Shown: positions 1 through 9,526 of the stretch, in pieces
Layout: each line of letters starts with the position of its first letter
Position numbering within the stretch: the first letter of the stretch is position 1
Source: Acidobacteriaceae bacterium
GTDB lineage: Bacteria; Acidobacteriota; Terriglobia; Terriglobales; Acidobacteriaceae
Reading direction: 5' to 3'
Assembly (NCBI GenBank): GCA_903642235.1
Contig: CAHJWL010000002.1
Coordinates: 372,001-436,000 of the forward strand
DNA length: 64,000 nt
Notes under the pieces: model-generated
Told to the model about the DNA's origin: nothing
The model's input: the letters and a program-made list of their open reading frames with translations, nothing else
Databases searched by the model: none
Translations under genes and position numbers: made by a program

Positions 1-279
1 GGCCTCGGCGCCGAAACCCCCTCGCAGCTCCTGCTCTTTCTCCTCGCCGCCCAGCTCGGCGGAACAACAGAGGGACTCCTCGGTCTGCTCTGCTTTGTCC
101 TCGGCCTCCTCGCCATGAACACCCTCATGACCGCCAGCGCCGGCGGCGTCTTCGCCGGCAGCTCGAACCTCCCCCGCCTGCAGACCATCGCCACCTCTCT
201 CGCCGTCGCCTACAGCTTCATCATCGGCACACTCTTCCTCTTTGGCATCTCCGACAAACTCCCCGCCCTCGCCCACTAG
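1..279 (+). CDS. C-terminal part of a polytopic membrane transporter, possibly nickel/cobalt (NicO/UreH-like)
   Basis: The frame is open from the window edge and ends at a TAG at 277-279, leaving the last 92 residues. It begins with GLGAETPSQLLLFLLAA, runs through two long hydrophobic stretches (around residues 20-45 and 63-85) and ends in a short polar tail. The GxGAETPxQ stretch and the small-residue helices recall the NiCoT/UreH-like membrane families, so the protein probably sits in the inner membrane and moves a metal ion. Only a fragment is visible, and substrate and family are inferred from resemblance. That it is a membrane protein terminus is clear. Confidence 0.55.
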   Translation, partial: GLGAETPSQLLLFLLAAQLGGTTEGLLGLLCFVLGLLAMNTLMTASAGGVFAGSSNLPRLQTIATSLAVAYSFIIGTLFLFGISDKLPALAH

Positions 280-300
280 CCTCCACCGCACCGATTTTTG

Positions 301-339
301 TTGTCATTCCGAGCGCAGTCGAGGAACCTGCTTCTCTAC
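301..339 (+). repeat. Dispersed palindromic repeat, family 1, long-loop form
   Basis: The segment reads TTGTCATTCCGAGCG, then CAGTCGAGGAACCTGCTTCT. TTCC at 307-310 and GGAA at 323-326 form the arms of an imperfect hairpin, with CGA/TCG pairing inside. A near-identical copy lies at 3812-3849 and a diverged one at 18237. It sits between the transporter end and the TonB receptor. Translated, it gives a spurious N-terminal extension to the receptor frame. Confidence 0.75.
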
Positions 340-507
340 GGGAACGCCTCCACCTGCCTCATCCTGCTCGCTCGACCACTCTCATCCGGCCGACGTGAAT
401 CCCGTCCCAACCTCAACACGTCCATCTCCATCTTCCGGATGATGCGCGCACAAGATGGCATGGCGTACGTTTCTATCACTTTCAATCCTTCAGAAAACAG
501 GTCGAGT

Positions 508-3500
508 GTGACGCGCATAGCTTTGTATCTAGGTATCGGGGCGACCCTTCTTCTTCCGGCTGAGAGAGCCATAAGTCAAAGTGCCACCGCCTCCTTGCGC
601 GGTGTTGTCACCGATGCAACCAAAGCTGTTCTGCCGGGCGCTGAAGTGATACTGACCTCGACAGATACAGCCCAGCAGCACAGAGAACGCTCAGACAGCC
701 ACGGCGAGTTCTCGTTTCAGGAGTTGTTTGTCGGGGAGTACCGCCTTGAGGTACGGTCCACCGGCTTCGCTACCTGGACCAACGCGCGGATTCCTCTCGA
801 TGTCGGCAATCAATCGCAGATCGTTGTACAGCTTGGCGCCGCCTCCACGCAGCAGACCATTGAGGTCAACGCCGAAGCCGCTCGCCTGCAAACCAACGAG
901 ATCGGACAGGGCGCTGTCGTCGGCGAACGCGAGATTGGGAGTCTGCCGCTCAACGGGCGCAACTTCGCTCAGCTCGGCATCCTCCAGCCTGGCGTCCGTC
1001 CTGCCTCCGCGAGCCTCACGACGCAGGGCGCCTTTCGGCGGGCGGGGCAGAACTATGAGGTCAACGGCCAGCGTCCCGAGTCGAATACCTTTCTGATCGA
1101 CGGCATGCGCGACATCAATCGTCTGGATGCCGGCTACGCCTTTCGTCCACCCGCCGACGCCATCGCCGAGTTCCGCATCCTCACCACCACCGCGCCGGCC
1201 GAGTTCGGCGGAACCAGCGGCGGCATCACCACGATCGTCACCCGCTCCGGTACAAACACGCTTCATGGAAGCGTGTACGACTTCCTCCGCAACGATGCTC
1301 TCAATGCAAATAACCGCTTCGCCCCACGCAAGGAAAGGCTCAGGCAGAACCAGTTCGGCGGCACCGCCGGCGGTCCCCTCGTTCACGACCATGTCTACCT
1401 CTTCGCCTACTATGAGGGCCTTCGCAGCAGCCAGGACATCACCCATGGCGTCGTCGTGCCGACCCTGGCCGAACGGGCGGGCGACTTCTCCGCCGACGCG
1501 CCCATCCTGCTGAATGCGGGCCGGACACCCTTCGGCAACAATCTCGTCGGCAGGATCAACCCCATCACCGCCCGTTATCTCAGCTACTTTCCTGTCCCGA
1601 ACTCCTCCGAAAACCCAAACCTCGCGCAAACCACCAACCTGAGCCAGTACGACAGCGACCAGGGCGGCGCCAAGGCAGACTGGCTGCTCGGCACGCGGGA
1701 TACCCTGAGCGCCCGCTATAGTTACTCCACGCTGTCGCTCCACAATCCCTACTCGGAGCTCGGTGCCGACGTCCCCGGCTTTCCCGTCGGCTACTACACC
1801 AACACGCATCTGGGCGGCCTGACCGGGACGCACACGTTCTCATCAAAGACCGTCCTCACCGCGAACGTCAGCTTCTTCCAGAACCACATCCTGCTCGACA
1901 AGCGCTTCTCCGGGAACTCACCGCAGTCGTTCGGCTTTGGCTACACCTCCACCCGGCCTGAAGCCACCGGCGCCCCGCTCATCATGACCCAGGGCTACTC
2001 CAACGTTGGTGATCCGATCATCAACCCGCGCGACACCATCCAGAACGACTTCGCCGTCAGCGCGAACCTCGCCCACACAGAAGGCAAGCACGTCACCAGC
2101 TTCGGAGCGCAGTTCCGCCGCACACAGATCAACGGCTATCAGGCAAACTTCGCCTCCGGAACCTTCAGCTTCACCGTTCAGGGTGTCACCAACAACTCCC
2201 TGGCCAACTTCCTTCTGGGCCGGCCGGACATCTTCACCCAGGCCGGCGGCGACTTCTCCCGCAACCTGCGCGGCTGGGAGCTCGGCGCCTACGCTCAGGA
2301 TGAATACCGCGTGAGCTCGCGCCTCACCCTGAACTACGGCGCGCGCTACGAGATCACGACGCCGTTCAAAGACACGCACAACCGCCTGTTCGCCTTTACC
2401 CCGGGCCAGCACTCAACCGTCCACCCCAACGCACCCACAGGTCTGCTGTTTCCCGGAGACGCCGGCGTTCCCGACACCATCGCTCCCGTCTTCAAAGCAG
2501 ATATCGCTCCGCGCGTCGGCTTCGCCTGGGATCCGCGCGCCAACAGCCGCACCGTGATCCGGTCCGCCTATGGCATCTTCTTTGACGAGCTGGTGAACGG
2601 CGTCGGCATGCCCCTGCGCGCTGCCAGCGCGGCGCTTCCGAGCGTGGTCGTTCGAACCCTGACCGGAAACATCAACTACGCCAATCCGCTCGCAGCCGTA
2701 GCCGATCCCTTCGCTTCAGGTCAGTTCGCCCTCCCTGCCTCCACCTTCACCATCGACCGCAAACTGCTGCCGCCGTACACACAGGACTGGAACCTGACCA
2801 TCGACCAGAGCCTCGGGAACCAGGTACTCTCAATCGGCTACATCGGTGCCAAGGGTACCCGCCTGCCCCGTCTGGTGGAGGCCAATCCGGCGATCTACCA
2901 GCCGGGCGCCACCCTTGCCAACTCCGGCCGCCGCCGTCTTTACTCCGGCTGCACCCTCACCTCCGGCATCTGCCAGCTGGGCACCGCCGGTCTGGTCGAA
3001 GGAAACGCCAACTCCAGCTTCCACTCAGGCCAGGTCTCGCTCACCCGCCGCGGCACACCCGGCCTGAACTACACGCTCGCCTACACCTTCTCGAAAGACC
3101 TCGACTACTCCTCGAGCCTCCATCTGTCCGGTCCAGCACCGTGGCTCAATCTGGGGGAGTTGGACGTCCCGCAGAATAATCTCGATCTCAAAGGGGAGTA
3201 CGGCCGGTCCCTCTTCGACGCGCGCCACCGCTTCGCCGGGAGCGTGACCTATGCCATTTCCTTCGCGCAGGGCCTCACAGGTCTCGGCCGCACCCTCCTC
3301 GATGGCTGGCAGTTCAGCGCCCTGGCCGCCCTCAACTCCAGCACGCCCTTCACTGTCTTTGACTCTGCCAACGTCTCCCTGCAGGCGCCACATCCCGGCG
3401 TCTCCGGCATGTTCGGCGATCGTCCGGACGTCGTCGGCAACCCGAACAAGGGTGCGCCCCACTCCGTCTCACACTGGATCGCCCGCTCCGCCTTCGAACG

Positions 3501-3771
3501 GCTTGATCCTGTCGCGAACGCCGGACAGTTCGGCAACGAGCACCGCAACAGCATCGACGGCCCTGCCTTTGGCAGCCTGGATGCCTCCCTCAACAAGAGC
3601 TTCGCCCTCAACGAGCGAACCAAACTCCAGTTCCGCGCCGAGGCCTTCAACGTCACCAATCACGCCAACCTTATCCTGCCCGTCGACGACATCAACTCAC
3701 CCGTCTTTGGCCAGATCACAGAGGCGCAGGCTCCTCGCATCCTCCAGTTCGCTCTGAAGTTCCAGCGCTAG
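508..3771 (+). CDS. TonB-dependent outer-membrane receptor, Oar-like with carboxypeptidase-regulatory domain
   Basis: Predicted outer-membrane beta-barrel for TonB-driven uptake of a large substrate, of the type expanded in acidobacteria. From the GTG at 508 the protein has 1087 residues: a signal peptide (TRIALYLGIGATLLLPAERA), a carboxypeptidase-regulatory beta-sandwich beginning ASLRGVVTDATKAVLPGA, a plug region with PLNGRNFAQLGILQPGV and GQRPESNTFLIDGMRD, then a long barrel. The FNVTNHANLILP stretch near the C-terminus is typical of the group. The frame is open upstream to 298, but that part is translated repeat. GTG 508 follows ACAGG and gives a clean signal peptide; ATG codons at 439, 442 and 460 are alternatives. 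The substrate cannot be told. It stands alone, with no SusD-like partner. Confidence 0.9.
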   Translation: MTRIALYLGIGATLLLPAERAISQSATASLRGVVTDATKAVLPGAEVILTSTDTAQQHRERSDSHGEFSFQELFVGEYRLEVRSTGFATWTNARIPLDVGNQSQIVVQLGAASTQQTIEVNAEAARLQTNEIGQGAVVGEREIGSLPLNGRNFAQLGILQPGVRPASASLTTQGAFRRAGQNYEVNGQRPESNTFLIDGMRDINRLDAGYAFRPPADAIAEFRILTTTAPAEFGGTSGGITTIVTRSGTNTLHGSVYDFLRNDALNANNRFAPRKERLRQNQFGGTAGGPLVHDHVYLFAYYEGLRSSQDITHGVVVPTLAERAGDFSADAPILLNAGRTPFGNNLVGRINPITARYLSYFPVPNSSENPNLAQTTNLSQYDSDQGGAKADWLLGTRDTLSARYSYSTLSLHNPYSELGADVPGFPVGYYTNTHLGGLTGTHTFSSKTVLTANVSFFQNHILLDKRFSGNSPQSFGFGYTSTRPEATGAPLIMTQGYSNVGDPIINPRDTIQNDFAVSANLAHTEGKHVTSFGAQFRRTQINGYQANFASGTFSFTVQGVTNNSLANFLLGRPDIFTQAGGDFSRNLRGWELGAYAQDEYRVSSRLTLNYGARYEITTPFKDTHNRLFAFTPGQHSTVHPNAPTGLLFPGDAGVPDTIAPVFKADIAPRVGFAWDPRANSRTVIRSAYGIFFDELVNGVGMPLRAASAALPSVVVRTLTGNINYANPLAAVADPFASGQFALPASTFTIDRKLLPPYTQDWNLTIDQSLGNQVLSIGYIGAKGTRLPRLVEANPAIYQPGATLANSGRRRLYSGCTLTSGICQLGTAGLVEGNANSSFHSGQVSLTRRGTPGLNYTLAYTFSKDLDYSSSLHLSGPAPWLNLGELDVPQNNLDLKGEYGRSLFDARHRFAGSVTYAISFAQGLTGLGRTLLDGWQFSALAALNSSTPFTVFDSANVSLQAPHPGVSGMFGDRPDVVGNPNKGAPHSVSHWIARSAFERLDPVANAGQFGNEHRNSIDGPAFGSLDASLNKSFALNERTKLQFRAEAFNVTNHANLILPVDDINSPVFGQITEAQAPRILQFALKFQR

Positions 3772-3811
3772 ATCAGGCTCAGCGCCAGATGAAGTTCTGG
3801 CGCGAGCTGGT

Positions 3812-3849
3812 TTGTCATTCCGAGTGCAGTCGAGGAACCTGCTTCTCTA
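3812..3849 (+). repeat. Dispersed palindromic repeat, family 1, long-loop form
   Basis: Near-identical to the copy at 301-339 (one change, GAGTGCAG for GAGCGCAG), with the same TTCC/GGAA arms and CCTGCTTCTCTAC tail. It lies between the TonB receptor stop and the DlgD-like gene, so the receptor gene is flanked by two direct copies about 3.5 kb apart. Confidence 0.75.
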
Positions 3850-3921
3850 CCGGGAATGGCCGGATCCCCACGATCAACCGTCCGGCCTCGACCTTCAGGC
3901 CATCCGGCGAATCAAACCACT

Positions 3922-4992
3922 ATGCGCGTCCCCTTCGCCGACCTCCTCCACCACCTCACCCGTGCCCTTGTCACCCTCGGCCTCTCTCCCGACCGCGCCG
4001 CGCTCTCCGCCCGCCTGATCGCCGAAGCGACCCGCGATGGCGTCTACACCCACGGCCTCAACCGCTTTCCGCGCCTCGTCGCCATGGTCCGCAACGGCTC
4101 GGTGGACGTCCACACGGTCCCCAGCTTCGTTCTCGGCCACGGAGCGATCGAGCGCTGGGACGGCAACTTCGGCATGGGCAACCTCAACGCCTATGCCTCC
4201 ATGGAGCGCGCCATCGCCCTCGCCCGGTCGCACGGCCTCGGCGCCGTTGCTCTCGCCCGCACCAACCACTGGATGCGCGCCGGCACCTACGGCTGGCAGG
4301 CAGCCGATCAGGGCCTCTTCGCCATCTGCTGGACCAACACCGGCCGCAACCTCCCCGCCTGGGGCACCGCCGTCGCCACCCTCGGCAACAACCCCCTCGT
4401 CCTCGCCATCCCGCGCCGCACGCCACAGGGCGAGTACGCCGGCGGCCCTCATGTCGTGCTCGACATGGCCATGAGCCAGTTCTCCTACGGCCAGCTTGAA
4501 GCCTACGCCCGGCGCGGAGAGCAGCTTCCCGTGCCCGGCGGCTTCGATCAGGCAGGCGACCTCAGCACCGACCCCGCCGCCATCTACCAGACCTTCCGCG
4601 CTCTTCCTGTCGGCTTCTGGAAGGGCTCAGGCCTCGCCCTCACCCTCGACCTCTTTGCCGCCCTTCTCTCCGGCGGCAACGCCACCCACCAGATCTCACC
4701 GGATCCCATGCTCGAGTCCGGGATCTCGCAGATCTTCCTGGCGATTGATCCCGCCAACCTGTCCGCCGCCTCCGAGCTCGACCGCGCCGCCACCGCCCTG
4801 ATCGACCAACTCCACCAGGCCCCGCGCACGAACCGCGGCGAAGCCCCGCGGTACCCCGGCGAAAACACACTCCAGCTTCGCGAAACGAACCTCAAAGAAG
4901 GCGTTCCCGTCGAAGATCCTGCCTGGTCCGAACTCCTGACCCTCTCCGCTGAGACCTCTACTTCACCCCATCCTGCTGCGCCTGGAAAGTAA
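3922..4992 (+). CDS. dlgD: 2,3-diketo-L-gulonate reductase-like oxidoreductase (malate/L-lactate dehydrogenase family)
   Basis: NAD(P)H-dependent reductase of the YiaK/DlgD group of the malate/L-lactate dehydrogenase (LDH2/MDH2) fold, which reduces 2,3-diketo-L-gulonate or a related 2-oxo acid in sugar-acid catabolism. The 356-residue product closely follows remembered E. coli DlgD: GVYTHGLNRFPR, ANHWMR-type TNHWMRAGTYGWQAA, ICWTNTGRNLPAWG, GNNPLVLAIP, MSQFSYGQLE, LPVPGGFD and GFWKGSGLALTLDL in the same order. It has a longer GEYAGGPH insertion and a longer C-terminus than the 332-residue E. coli protein. The ATG at 3922 (MRVPFADLL) matches the family N-terminus; the open frame upstream is translated repeat. 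The last 35 bases overlap the convergent DsbA-like gene. The exact substrate is unproven. Confidence 0.85.
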   Translation: MRVPFADLLHHLTRALVTLGLSPDRAALSARLIAEATRDGVYTHGLNRFPRLVAMVRNGSVDVHTVPSFVLGHGAIERWDGNFGMGNLNAYASMERAIALARSHGLGAVALARTNHWMRAGTYGWQAADQGLFAICWTNTGRNLPAWGTAVATLGNNPLVLAIPRRTPQGEYAGGPHVVLDMAMSQFSYGQLEAYARRGEQLPVPGGFDQAGDLSTDPAAIYQTFRALPVGFWKGSGLALTLDLFAALLSGGNATHQISPDPMLESGISQIFLAIDPANLSAASELDRAATALIDQLHQAPRTNRGEAPRYPGENTLQLRETNLKEGVPVEDPAWSELLTLSAETSTSPHPAAPGK

Positions 4993-5968
4993 TGATCTGC
5001 TTGAGCGTCTCGTACGGAAGCGACGCGGGCGACACCGGCATCACATGTCCATTGATCGCCAGCACCGGCGTCTGATCCACACCAACATCCGACCCCAGCT
5101 TGAGCGACGCATCCACCTGCGCCTTTGTCGCCGGCGTCGCCGCGCACGCATCCACCGTCGCCGGATCGCCGCCCGCCTTCACCACCGCCGCCTTCAGCGT
5201 CGCATCCCCGTCCTCGGCCGTCAGCCCGCCCTGCGTGTCATAGACCGCCTGCAGGTACGTCCAGAACGCGTCAGGCTTCGCCTTGGCCACGCACACACCG
5301 TACTCCGCCGCCTTGGTCGCAAACGGGTGGATCGAAGCTATCGGGAAATTCTGGTACACAATGTGTGCGTTTGGGAAATCCTGCAGCAGCCGGTCCATGC
5401 TGGCCTGCGCATCCTTGCAGTGCGGACACTGCATATCCGCAAACTCCACCAGCTCGAGCGCCTTGTTCGCCGATCCATGGGCCGGCCCATCGGCCCTCGC
5501 CTCCAGCATCTGCCGATTCGCTGCAAATGGCTTGGCCCCGAAGTCGATCACACCATCGCCCGCAAGCGCATGCCTGCCATCCGGCGTCACAAAGAAGGCC
5601 GTCGGCTGCACCTTCGCATTCGCGCTCTTGTCCGCCACCAGCACCGTCACCCGGCTCACCCCGGGCGCAGGCGTCGTCTGGATCGAGAAGACCCGCCACA
5701 GCCGGTTCCGGTCATAGCCCCAGAGCGCCGTCAAAAACTGATCAACCGTCTCCGTCGTCGGCGAGGCCGCCGTGAAGTTCTTCGGATCTGTCGGTGGAAA
5801 CGGGTCCAGTCGGGTCGAAGGATCAAGCCCATGGATCTGCAGAGCAGGCGTCGCCTGCTTCCCTCCGGAGGCTGGCTGCTGTGCTGCGGCAGCCGGCGTC
5901 GTCGCCGTCTGTGCCAAACCCTGTACACCCAGCACCATCCCACCAAGTACCATCATCCACTTTGCCAT
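4958..5968 (-). CDS. Exported DsbA-like thiol:disulfide protein
   Basis: 336 residues with an N-terminal signal peptide (about residues 1-20, ending GVQGLAQ) and an Ala/Gln/Pro-rich linker, so it acts outside the cytoplasm. Residues about 40-155 form a domain typical of periplasmic thiol proteins, and the C-terminal half is a DsbA-type thioredoxin fold with the redox motif CPHC at 181-184 (EFADMQCPHCKDAQ) and a cis-proline segment (VDQTPVLAINGH). Two further cysteines (VCVAKAK and VDACAA) are present. The ATG at 5968 follows GAGG. It is 60 bases downstream of nadE on the same strand and overlaps dlgD tail to tail. Oxidase versus isomerase/reductase role cannot be decided. Confidence 0.85.
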   Translation of the reverse strand: MAKWMMVLGGMVLGVQGLAQTATTPAAAAQQPASGGKQATPALQIHGLDPSTRLDPFPPTDPKNFTAASPTTETVDQFLTALWGYDRNRLWRVFSIQTTPAPGVSRVTVLVADKSANAKVQPTAFFVTPDGRHALAGDGVIDFGAKPFAANRQMLEARADGPAHGSANKALELVEFADMQCPHCKDAQASMDRLLQDFPNAHIVYQNFPIASIHPFATKAAEYGVCVAKAKPDAFWTYLQAVYDTQGGLTAEDGDATLKAAVVKAGGDPATVDACAATPATKAQVDASLKLGSDVGVDQTPVLAINGHVMPVSPASLPYETLKQIITFQAQQDGVK

Positions 5969-6028
5969 GCCGTCGTCCTCTTTCTGAACCGCCCGCCTGC
6001 TATCAGAGCCCGGGGGCGGCCTTCCCCA

Positions 6029-7717
6029 TTAGACCTGCACCTTGACCGCGATCGGGAACCGTCTCCCTAACCCAAACGACTTCTCCGTCACCTTCAGCAC
6101 CAGCGCTGCCTGCTGCCGCTTGTACTCACTGCGTTCCACCAGCTTCAGCACGCTCTCCACAACATCCAGCTCCAGCCCCTGCGCCTCCGCGATCTCCGCC
6201 GCACTCTCGTACCGCTCGACGTACGCCTCAAGAATCGGATCGAGCACCTCGTACGGCGGCAGCGAGTCTGTATCCTTCTGGCCCGGCCGCAGCTCCGCCG
6301 AGGGCGGCTTCTCCATTGTCGACCGCGGAATCACCTCACACTCGCGGTTCGCATACGCGCACAGCGCGTACACCCGCGTCTTCCACACGTCCGCAATCAC
6401 GGCCAGCCCGCCCACCATGTCGCCGTAGAGCGTGCAGTAGCCGGTCGACATCTCGCTCTTGTTCCCGGTCGTCAGCACGATGGCGCCCGTCTTGTTTGAA
6501 AGCGCCATCAGCAGCGATCCCCGAATGCGCGCCTGCAGGTTCTCCTCCGCCAGCCCGAACGCGGTGCCGCGAAACATCGGCTCAAGCGCCGCCATCTCCT
6601 GCTCAAAGATCTCCCGTATCGCCACCAGCTCGAACCGGATCTTCAAGTTGTCCGCCAGCGCACGCGCGTCTTCGATCGATCCCGACGAAGAGTACTCGCT
6701 CGGCATGCCGATGCCCGTGACGTTCTCAGCACCCAGCGCCTCGACCGCAATCGCCGCCACCAGTGCCGAATCGATGCCGCCGCTCAGACCCACCAGCGCC
6801 GTTCGGAAACCGCACTTCCGCAGATAATCTCGCGTCCCCAGCACCAGCGCATCCCACGTCGCCGCGATCTCGTCCCGCTCATCCCGAGCCGCGCCCGCAA
6901 CGCGCTCATCCGGCTCTCGAAGGGACTCCTGCTCTGTCTCGAAGACCACCAGATCCTCTGTGAAGGAGAGCCCGCGCGCCCGCACCACCCCATCCGGAGA
7001 CACGACCAGCGACGAGCCATCAAAGATCAGGCTGTCATTGCCGCCCACCTGGTTCACCATGGCCACCGTCGCCCCATGCCGCCGCGCCAGCGCCCCCAGC
7101 ATCTCCTCGCGTACGCCCCGCTTTCCCTTCCAGTACGGTGAGGCCGAAATATTCAGAATCAAACGCGGCCCCGCGCCCTCAGGCCACCCTCGCATCAACT
7201 CATCGACAGGATCGATCGCATACCGGCGCTCCGGCCAGAAAAGCTTGTCATTCCAGGCGTCTTCGCAGATCGTGACGGCTAGCTGGCGTCCGCGCCATAC
7301 CGTCAGCGTCTGCTCCGCGGCAGGCTCAAAGTATCGCTGCTCATCAAAGACGTCATAGAACGGCAGCAGCCGCTTAGCCTGCAGAAAGACCTGCTCCCCG
7401 CCATCGAGCAGCACCGCCATATTCCGGGCCCGCTTCCCTTCAGGCACGTTGGCCCGCTCCACACTCCCGCACAGAATCGCCGGTCGGCCGGCCACAGCCG
7501 TCCATCGCGCCAGCTCGGCCACACCCTCCTGCGCGCGATCCAGAAACGCCATCTTTTCGAGAAGATCCGCCGGCGGGTACCCGCAGATCGCCAGCTCCGG
7601 AAACAGCACCAGCTCCGCATGCATGGTCGCCGCACGCTCCGCCGCATCCACGATCCGCGCTAGATTAGCGGAGAAGTCCCCGACCGTCGGATTGATCTGC
7701 GCCAGTGCAACCTTCAC
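6029..7717 (-). CDS. nadE: Glutamine-dependent NAD+ synthetase
   Basis: Final step of NAD+ synthesis: amidation of nicotinic acid adenine dinucleotide using glutamine. The 562-residue protein has an N-terminal nitrilase-type amidase domain with the Glu-Lys-Cys triad visible (LFPELAICGYPP, KRLLPFYDVFDE, VTICEDAW), followed from about residue 290 by the synthetase domain with the PP-loop GLSGGIDSALVAAIA and the conserved TTGNKSEMSTGYCTLYGDM and KPPSAELRPGQ stretches. It can therefore use glutamine rather than free ammonia. The start is a GTG (MKVALAQINPTVGDF), the standard N-terminus of the family, with only a weak Shine-Dalgarno sequence. Expected full length. Confidence 0.95.
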   Translation of the reverse strand: MKVALAQINPTVGDFSANLARIVDAAERAATMHAELVLFPELAICGYPPADLLEKMAFLDRAQEGVAELARWTAVAGRPAILCGSVERANVPEGKRARNMAVLLDGGEQVFLQAKRLLPFYDVFDEQRYFEPAAEQTLTVWRGRQLAVTICEDAWNDKLFWPERRYAIDPVDELMRGWPEGAGPRLILNISASPYWKGKRGVREEMLGALARRHGATVAMVNQVGGNDSLIFDGSSLVVSPDGVVRARGLSFTEDLVVFETEQESLREPDERVAGAARDERDEIAATWDALVLGTRDYLRKCGFRTALVGLSGGIDSALVAAIAVEALGAENVTGIGMPSEYSSSGSIEDARALADNLKIRFELVAIREIFEQEMAALEPMFRGTAFGLAEENLQARIRGSLLMALSNKTGAIVLTTGNKSEMSTGYCTLYGDMVGGLAVIADVWKTRVYALCAYANRECEVIPRSTMEKPPSAELRPGQKDTDSLPPYEVLDPILEAYVERYESAAEIAEAQGLELDVVESVLKLVERSEYKRQQAALVLKVTEKSFGLGRRFPIAVKVQV

Positions 7718-7765
7718 ACCATCAGTTTACCGTCTTCGCCCGACACGGATCATCGCCGCGTCCCT

Positions 7766-7985
7766 TGGTTGTCATCCCGCGAGGACGTTCTCTTTGGGCC
7801 GTCATCCCGCAAGAACATTTTCCTTGGTTGTCATCCCGTAGGGATCTGCTTTTCCTCTGGGTCGTCATCCCGCGAAGACATTTTTCTTGGTTGTCATCCC
7901 GTAGGGATCTGCTTTTGCTCTGGGTCGTCACCCCGCGAGAACATTTTCTTGGTTGTCATCCCGTAGGGATCTGCTGTTGCTCTGC
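7766..7985 (+). repeat. Cluster of family 1 palindromic repeats in tandem array
   Basis: The 294 bases between nadE and the glycosyl-phosphotransferase contain no gene and are mostly repeat. Three near-identical copies of TCATCCCGTAGGGATCTGCT (within 7828-7850, 7891-7913 and 7953-7975) alternate with four looser copies in which CCCGTAGGGAT is replaced by CCCGCGAGGA, CCCGCAAGAA, CCCGCGAAGA or CCCGCGAGAA. Period is about 62 bases for the double unit. Each good copy has a five-base inverted repeat ATCCC/GGGAT around a GTA loop. There are no equal-length spacers and no cas genes, so this is not CRISPR. Confidence 0.85.
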
Positions 7986-8011
7986 TCCAGCCCAATCGCG
8001 CGACCGCAGCC

Positions 8012-9526
8012 TCAGCTGCCCGTGCCGCTGAAGACGACACTGATCGTCCGCGCCAGGATCTTCAGGTCCAGCCACAGACTCCAGTTTTCGACATACGCCG
8101 TATCGAGCGAAATATAGCTGTCAAACGACGGATCCTGCCGCGCCTCCACCTGCCAAAGCCCGGTAATGCCCGGCAGCACATCCAGCCGTCGCAGATGCGG
8201 CAGGTCATACTGCTCCACCTCGGAGGCAATCGGCGGCCGCGGTCCAACCAGACTCATATCGCCGCGCAGCACGTTGTAAAACTGCGGCAGCTCATCAAGC
8301 GAGTACTTGCGCAGAAAGCGCCCCACCTTGGTCACACGCGGGTCGTTCTGCATCTTGAACAGCACGCCCTCCCGCTCATTCATGTGCGCCAGATCCGCCT
8401 TCATGTGGTCCGCCCCCACCACCATGGTGCGGAACTTGTAACACACAAAGGTTCGTCCCTTGCGTCCGATCCGCTGCGCCCGGTAGAGGATCGGACCCGC
8501 CGAGCCAAACTTGACCGCCAGAGCCAGCAGTCCGATAAGCGGCGATGTAACCAGCAAAGCCAACAGGGAAAGCGTGATATCGAGAATGCGCTTCAGCAGG
8601 AATCCCCCGATCGGAAACTCGCGCCGGTGCAGCGGAATCGTAGGAAACTGGCCGATGTACTCGACCGGCGCATTCCACGCCAGACCGTCATACAGATCGG
8701 GAACCACGCGCACATCAATGCCCGCGCTGCGTGCCTCTTCCACCAGGTTGATCACCAGCTTCTTCGCCGCCGGAACAGAGAAGAAGATCTCATCCACAAA
8801 CAGGGATCGCGCAATCGAAACACAGTTCCGCAAGTCACCGATGACGTCGACGTCGCCCGTCTCCGCCTCCCGCTCCGTCAAGGCCACGAAGCCCTTAAAG
8901 CGAAAGCCAAGGTGCTGCAACGACTCCAGATGATTGCGCAGCGCATGCCCCACCCGCCCGGCGCCGACAATCAGGATGTTGCGCGTCTCGATACCGTCCA
9001 GATAGCGCTTGTACACCATCCGCCGCGATACAGCGCGTCGGATGCACAGAGCAGCGGCGCTCATGACGACCAGCATGAAGACCACCAGCCGGGAGACGTC
9101 CAGGTTGCGCGTGACGTACAGGGTTCCACACAGCACCAGACCCGCCGTCAGGGTTGATTGCACCACCATCCGCTGCTCGTGCAAGCCGCTTCTATGATGC
9201 AGCGGCGTGTACAGCCCATAGGACCGCATGAAAAACACAACGCCGACGGCAAAGCCGCCAATATAGAGGGGGGCCACCGGCGGCGACAAGCGAAGGATAT
9301 ACGGCAACACACCAAGGAAACGCACGTCCGATGGAATCGTGGCGCGTAGCCACAGCGCGAAGATCCATGCCAGAAAGATCGTGACCACGTCCAACCCACT
9401 CCACACCAGGCTCGTCACCGAGGGCCACCGGCGCGCGCTCGTACGTCCGCCAAACGCCCGGCGCTCTCCCTCCGTGCGCCGCCGTCCGGAAACGATCACC
9501 TGCTGCAGATAATCTGGCGTTGCCAA
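8012..9526 (-). CDS. Polyprenyl-phosphate sugar-1-phosphate transferase (WcaJ/WbaP type, exopolysaccharide initiation)
   Basis: Inner-membrane enzyme transferring a hexose-1-phosphate from a nucleotide sugar to undecaprenyl phosphate, the priming step of exopolysaccharide synthesis. The 504-residue protein has four or five N-terminal membrane helices (about residues 40-150), a central nucleotide-binding-like domain (NILIVGAGRVGHALRNHL), a further helix (LLKRILDITLSLLALLVTSP) and the catalytic bacterial-sugar-transferase domain with CYKFRTM, KYSLDELPQFYNVLRGDMSL, VGPRPP and LPGITGLWQVEAR. The start appears to be TTG at 9526 behind an AAGG. No other polysaccharide genes are next to it, so it looks like an isolated initiating transferase. 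The sugar (glucose or galactose) cannot be read from sequence. The 241 bases upstream hold no gene and presumably its promoter. Confidence 0.9.
   Translation of the reverse strand: MATPDYLQQVIVSGRRRTEGERRAFGGRTSARRWPSVTSLVWSGLDVVTIFLAWIFALWLRATIPSDVRFLGVLPYILRLSPPVAPLYIGGFAVGVVFFMRSYGLYTPLHHRSGLHEQRMVVQSTLTAGLVLCGTLYVTRNLDVSRLVVFMLVVMSAAALCIRRAVSRRMVYKRYLDGIETRNILIVGAGRVGHALRNHLESLQHLGFRFKGFVALTEREAETGDVDVIGDLRNCVSIARSLFVDEIFFSVPAAKKLVINLVEEARSAGIDVRVVPDLYDGLAWNAPVEYIGQFPTIPLHRREFPIGGFLLKRILDITLSLLALLVTSPLIGLLALAVKFGSAGPILYRAQRIGRKGRTFVCYKFRTMVVGADHMKADLAHMNEREGVLFKMQNDPRVTKVGRFLRKYSLDELPQFYNVLRGDMSLVGPRPPIASEVEQYDLPHLRRLDVLPGITGLWQVEARQDPSFDSYISLDTAYVENWSLWLDLKILARTISVVFSGTGS

Noticed and set aside
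298-507. Longer N-terminus for the TonB receptor from TTG 298
   Set aside because: These codons are translated palindromic repeat; a proper signal peptide starts near 508.
7766-7985. Regular repeats resembling a CRISPR array
   Set aside because: Repeats vary, spacers are themselves repeated, period is irregular and no cas genes are in the window.
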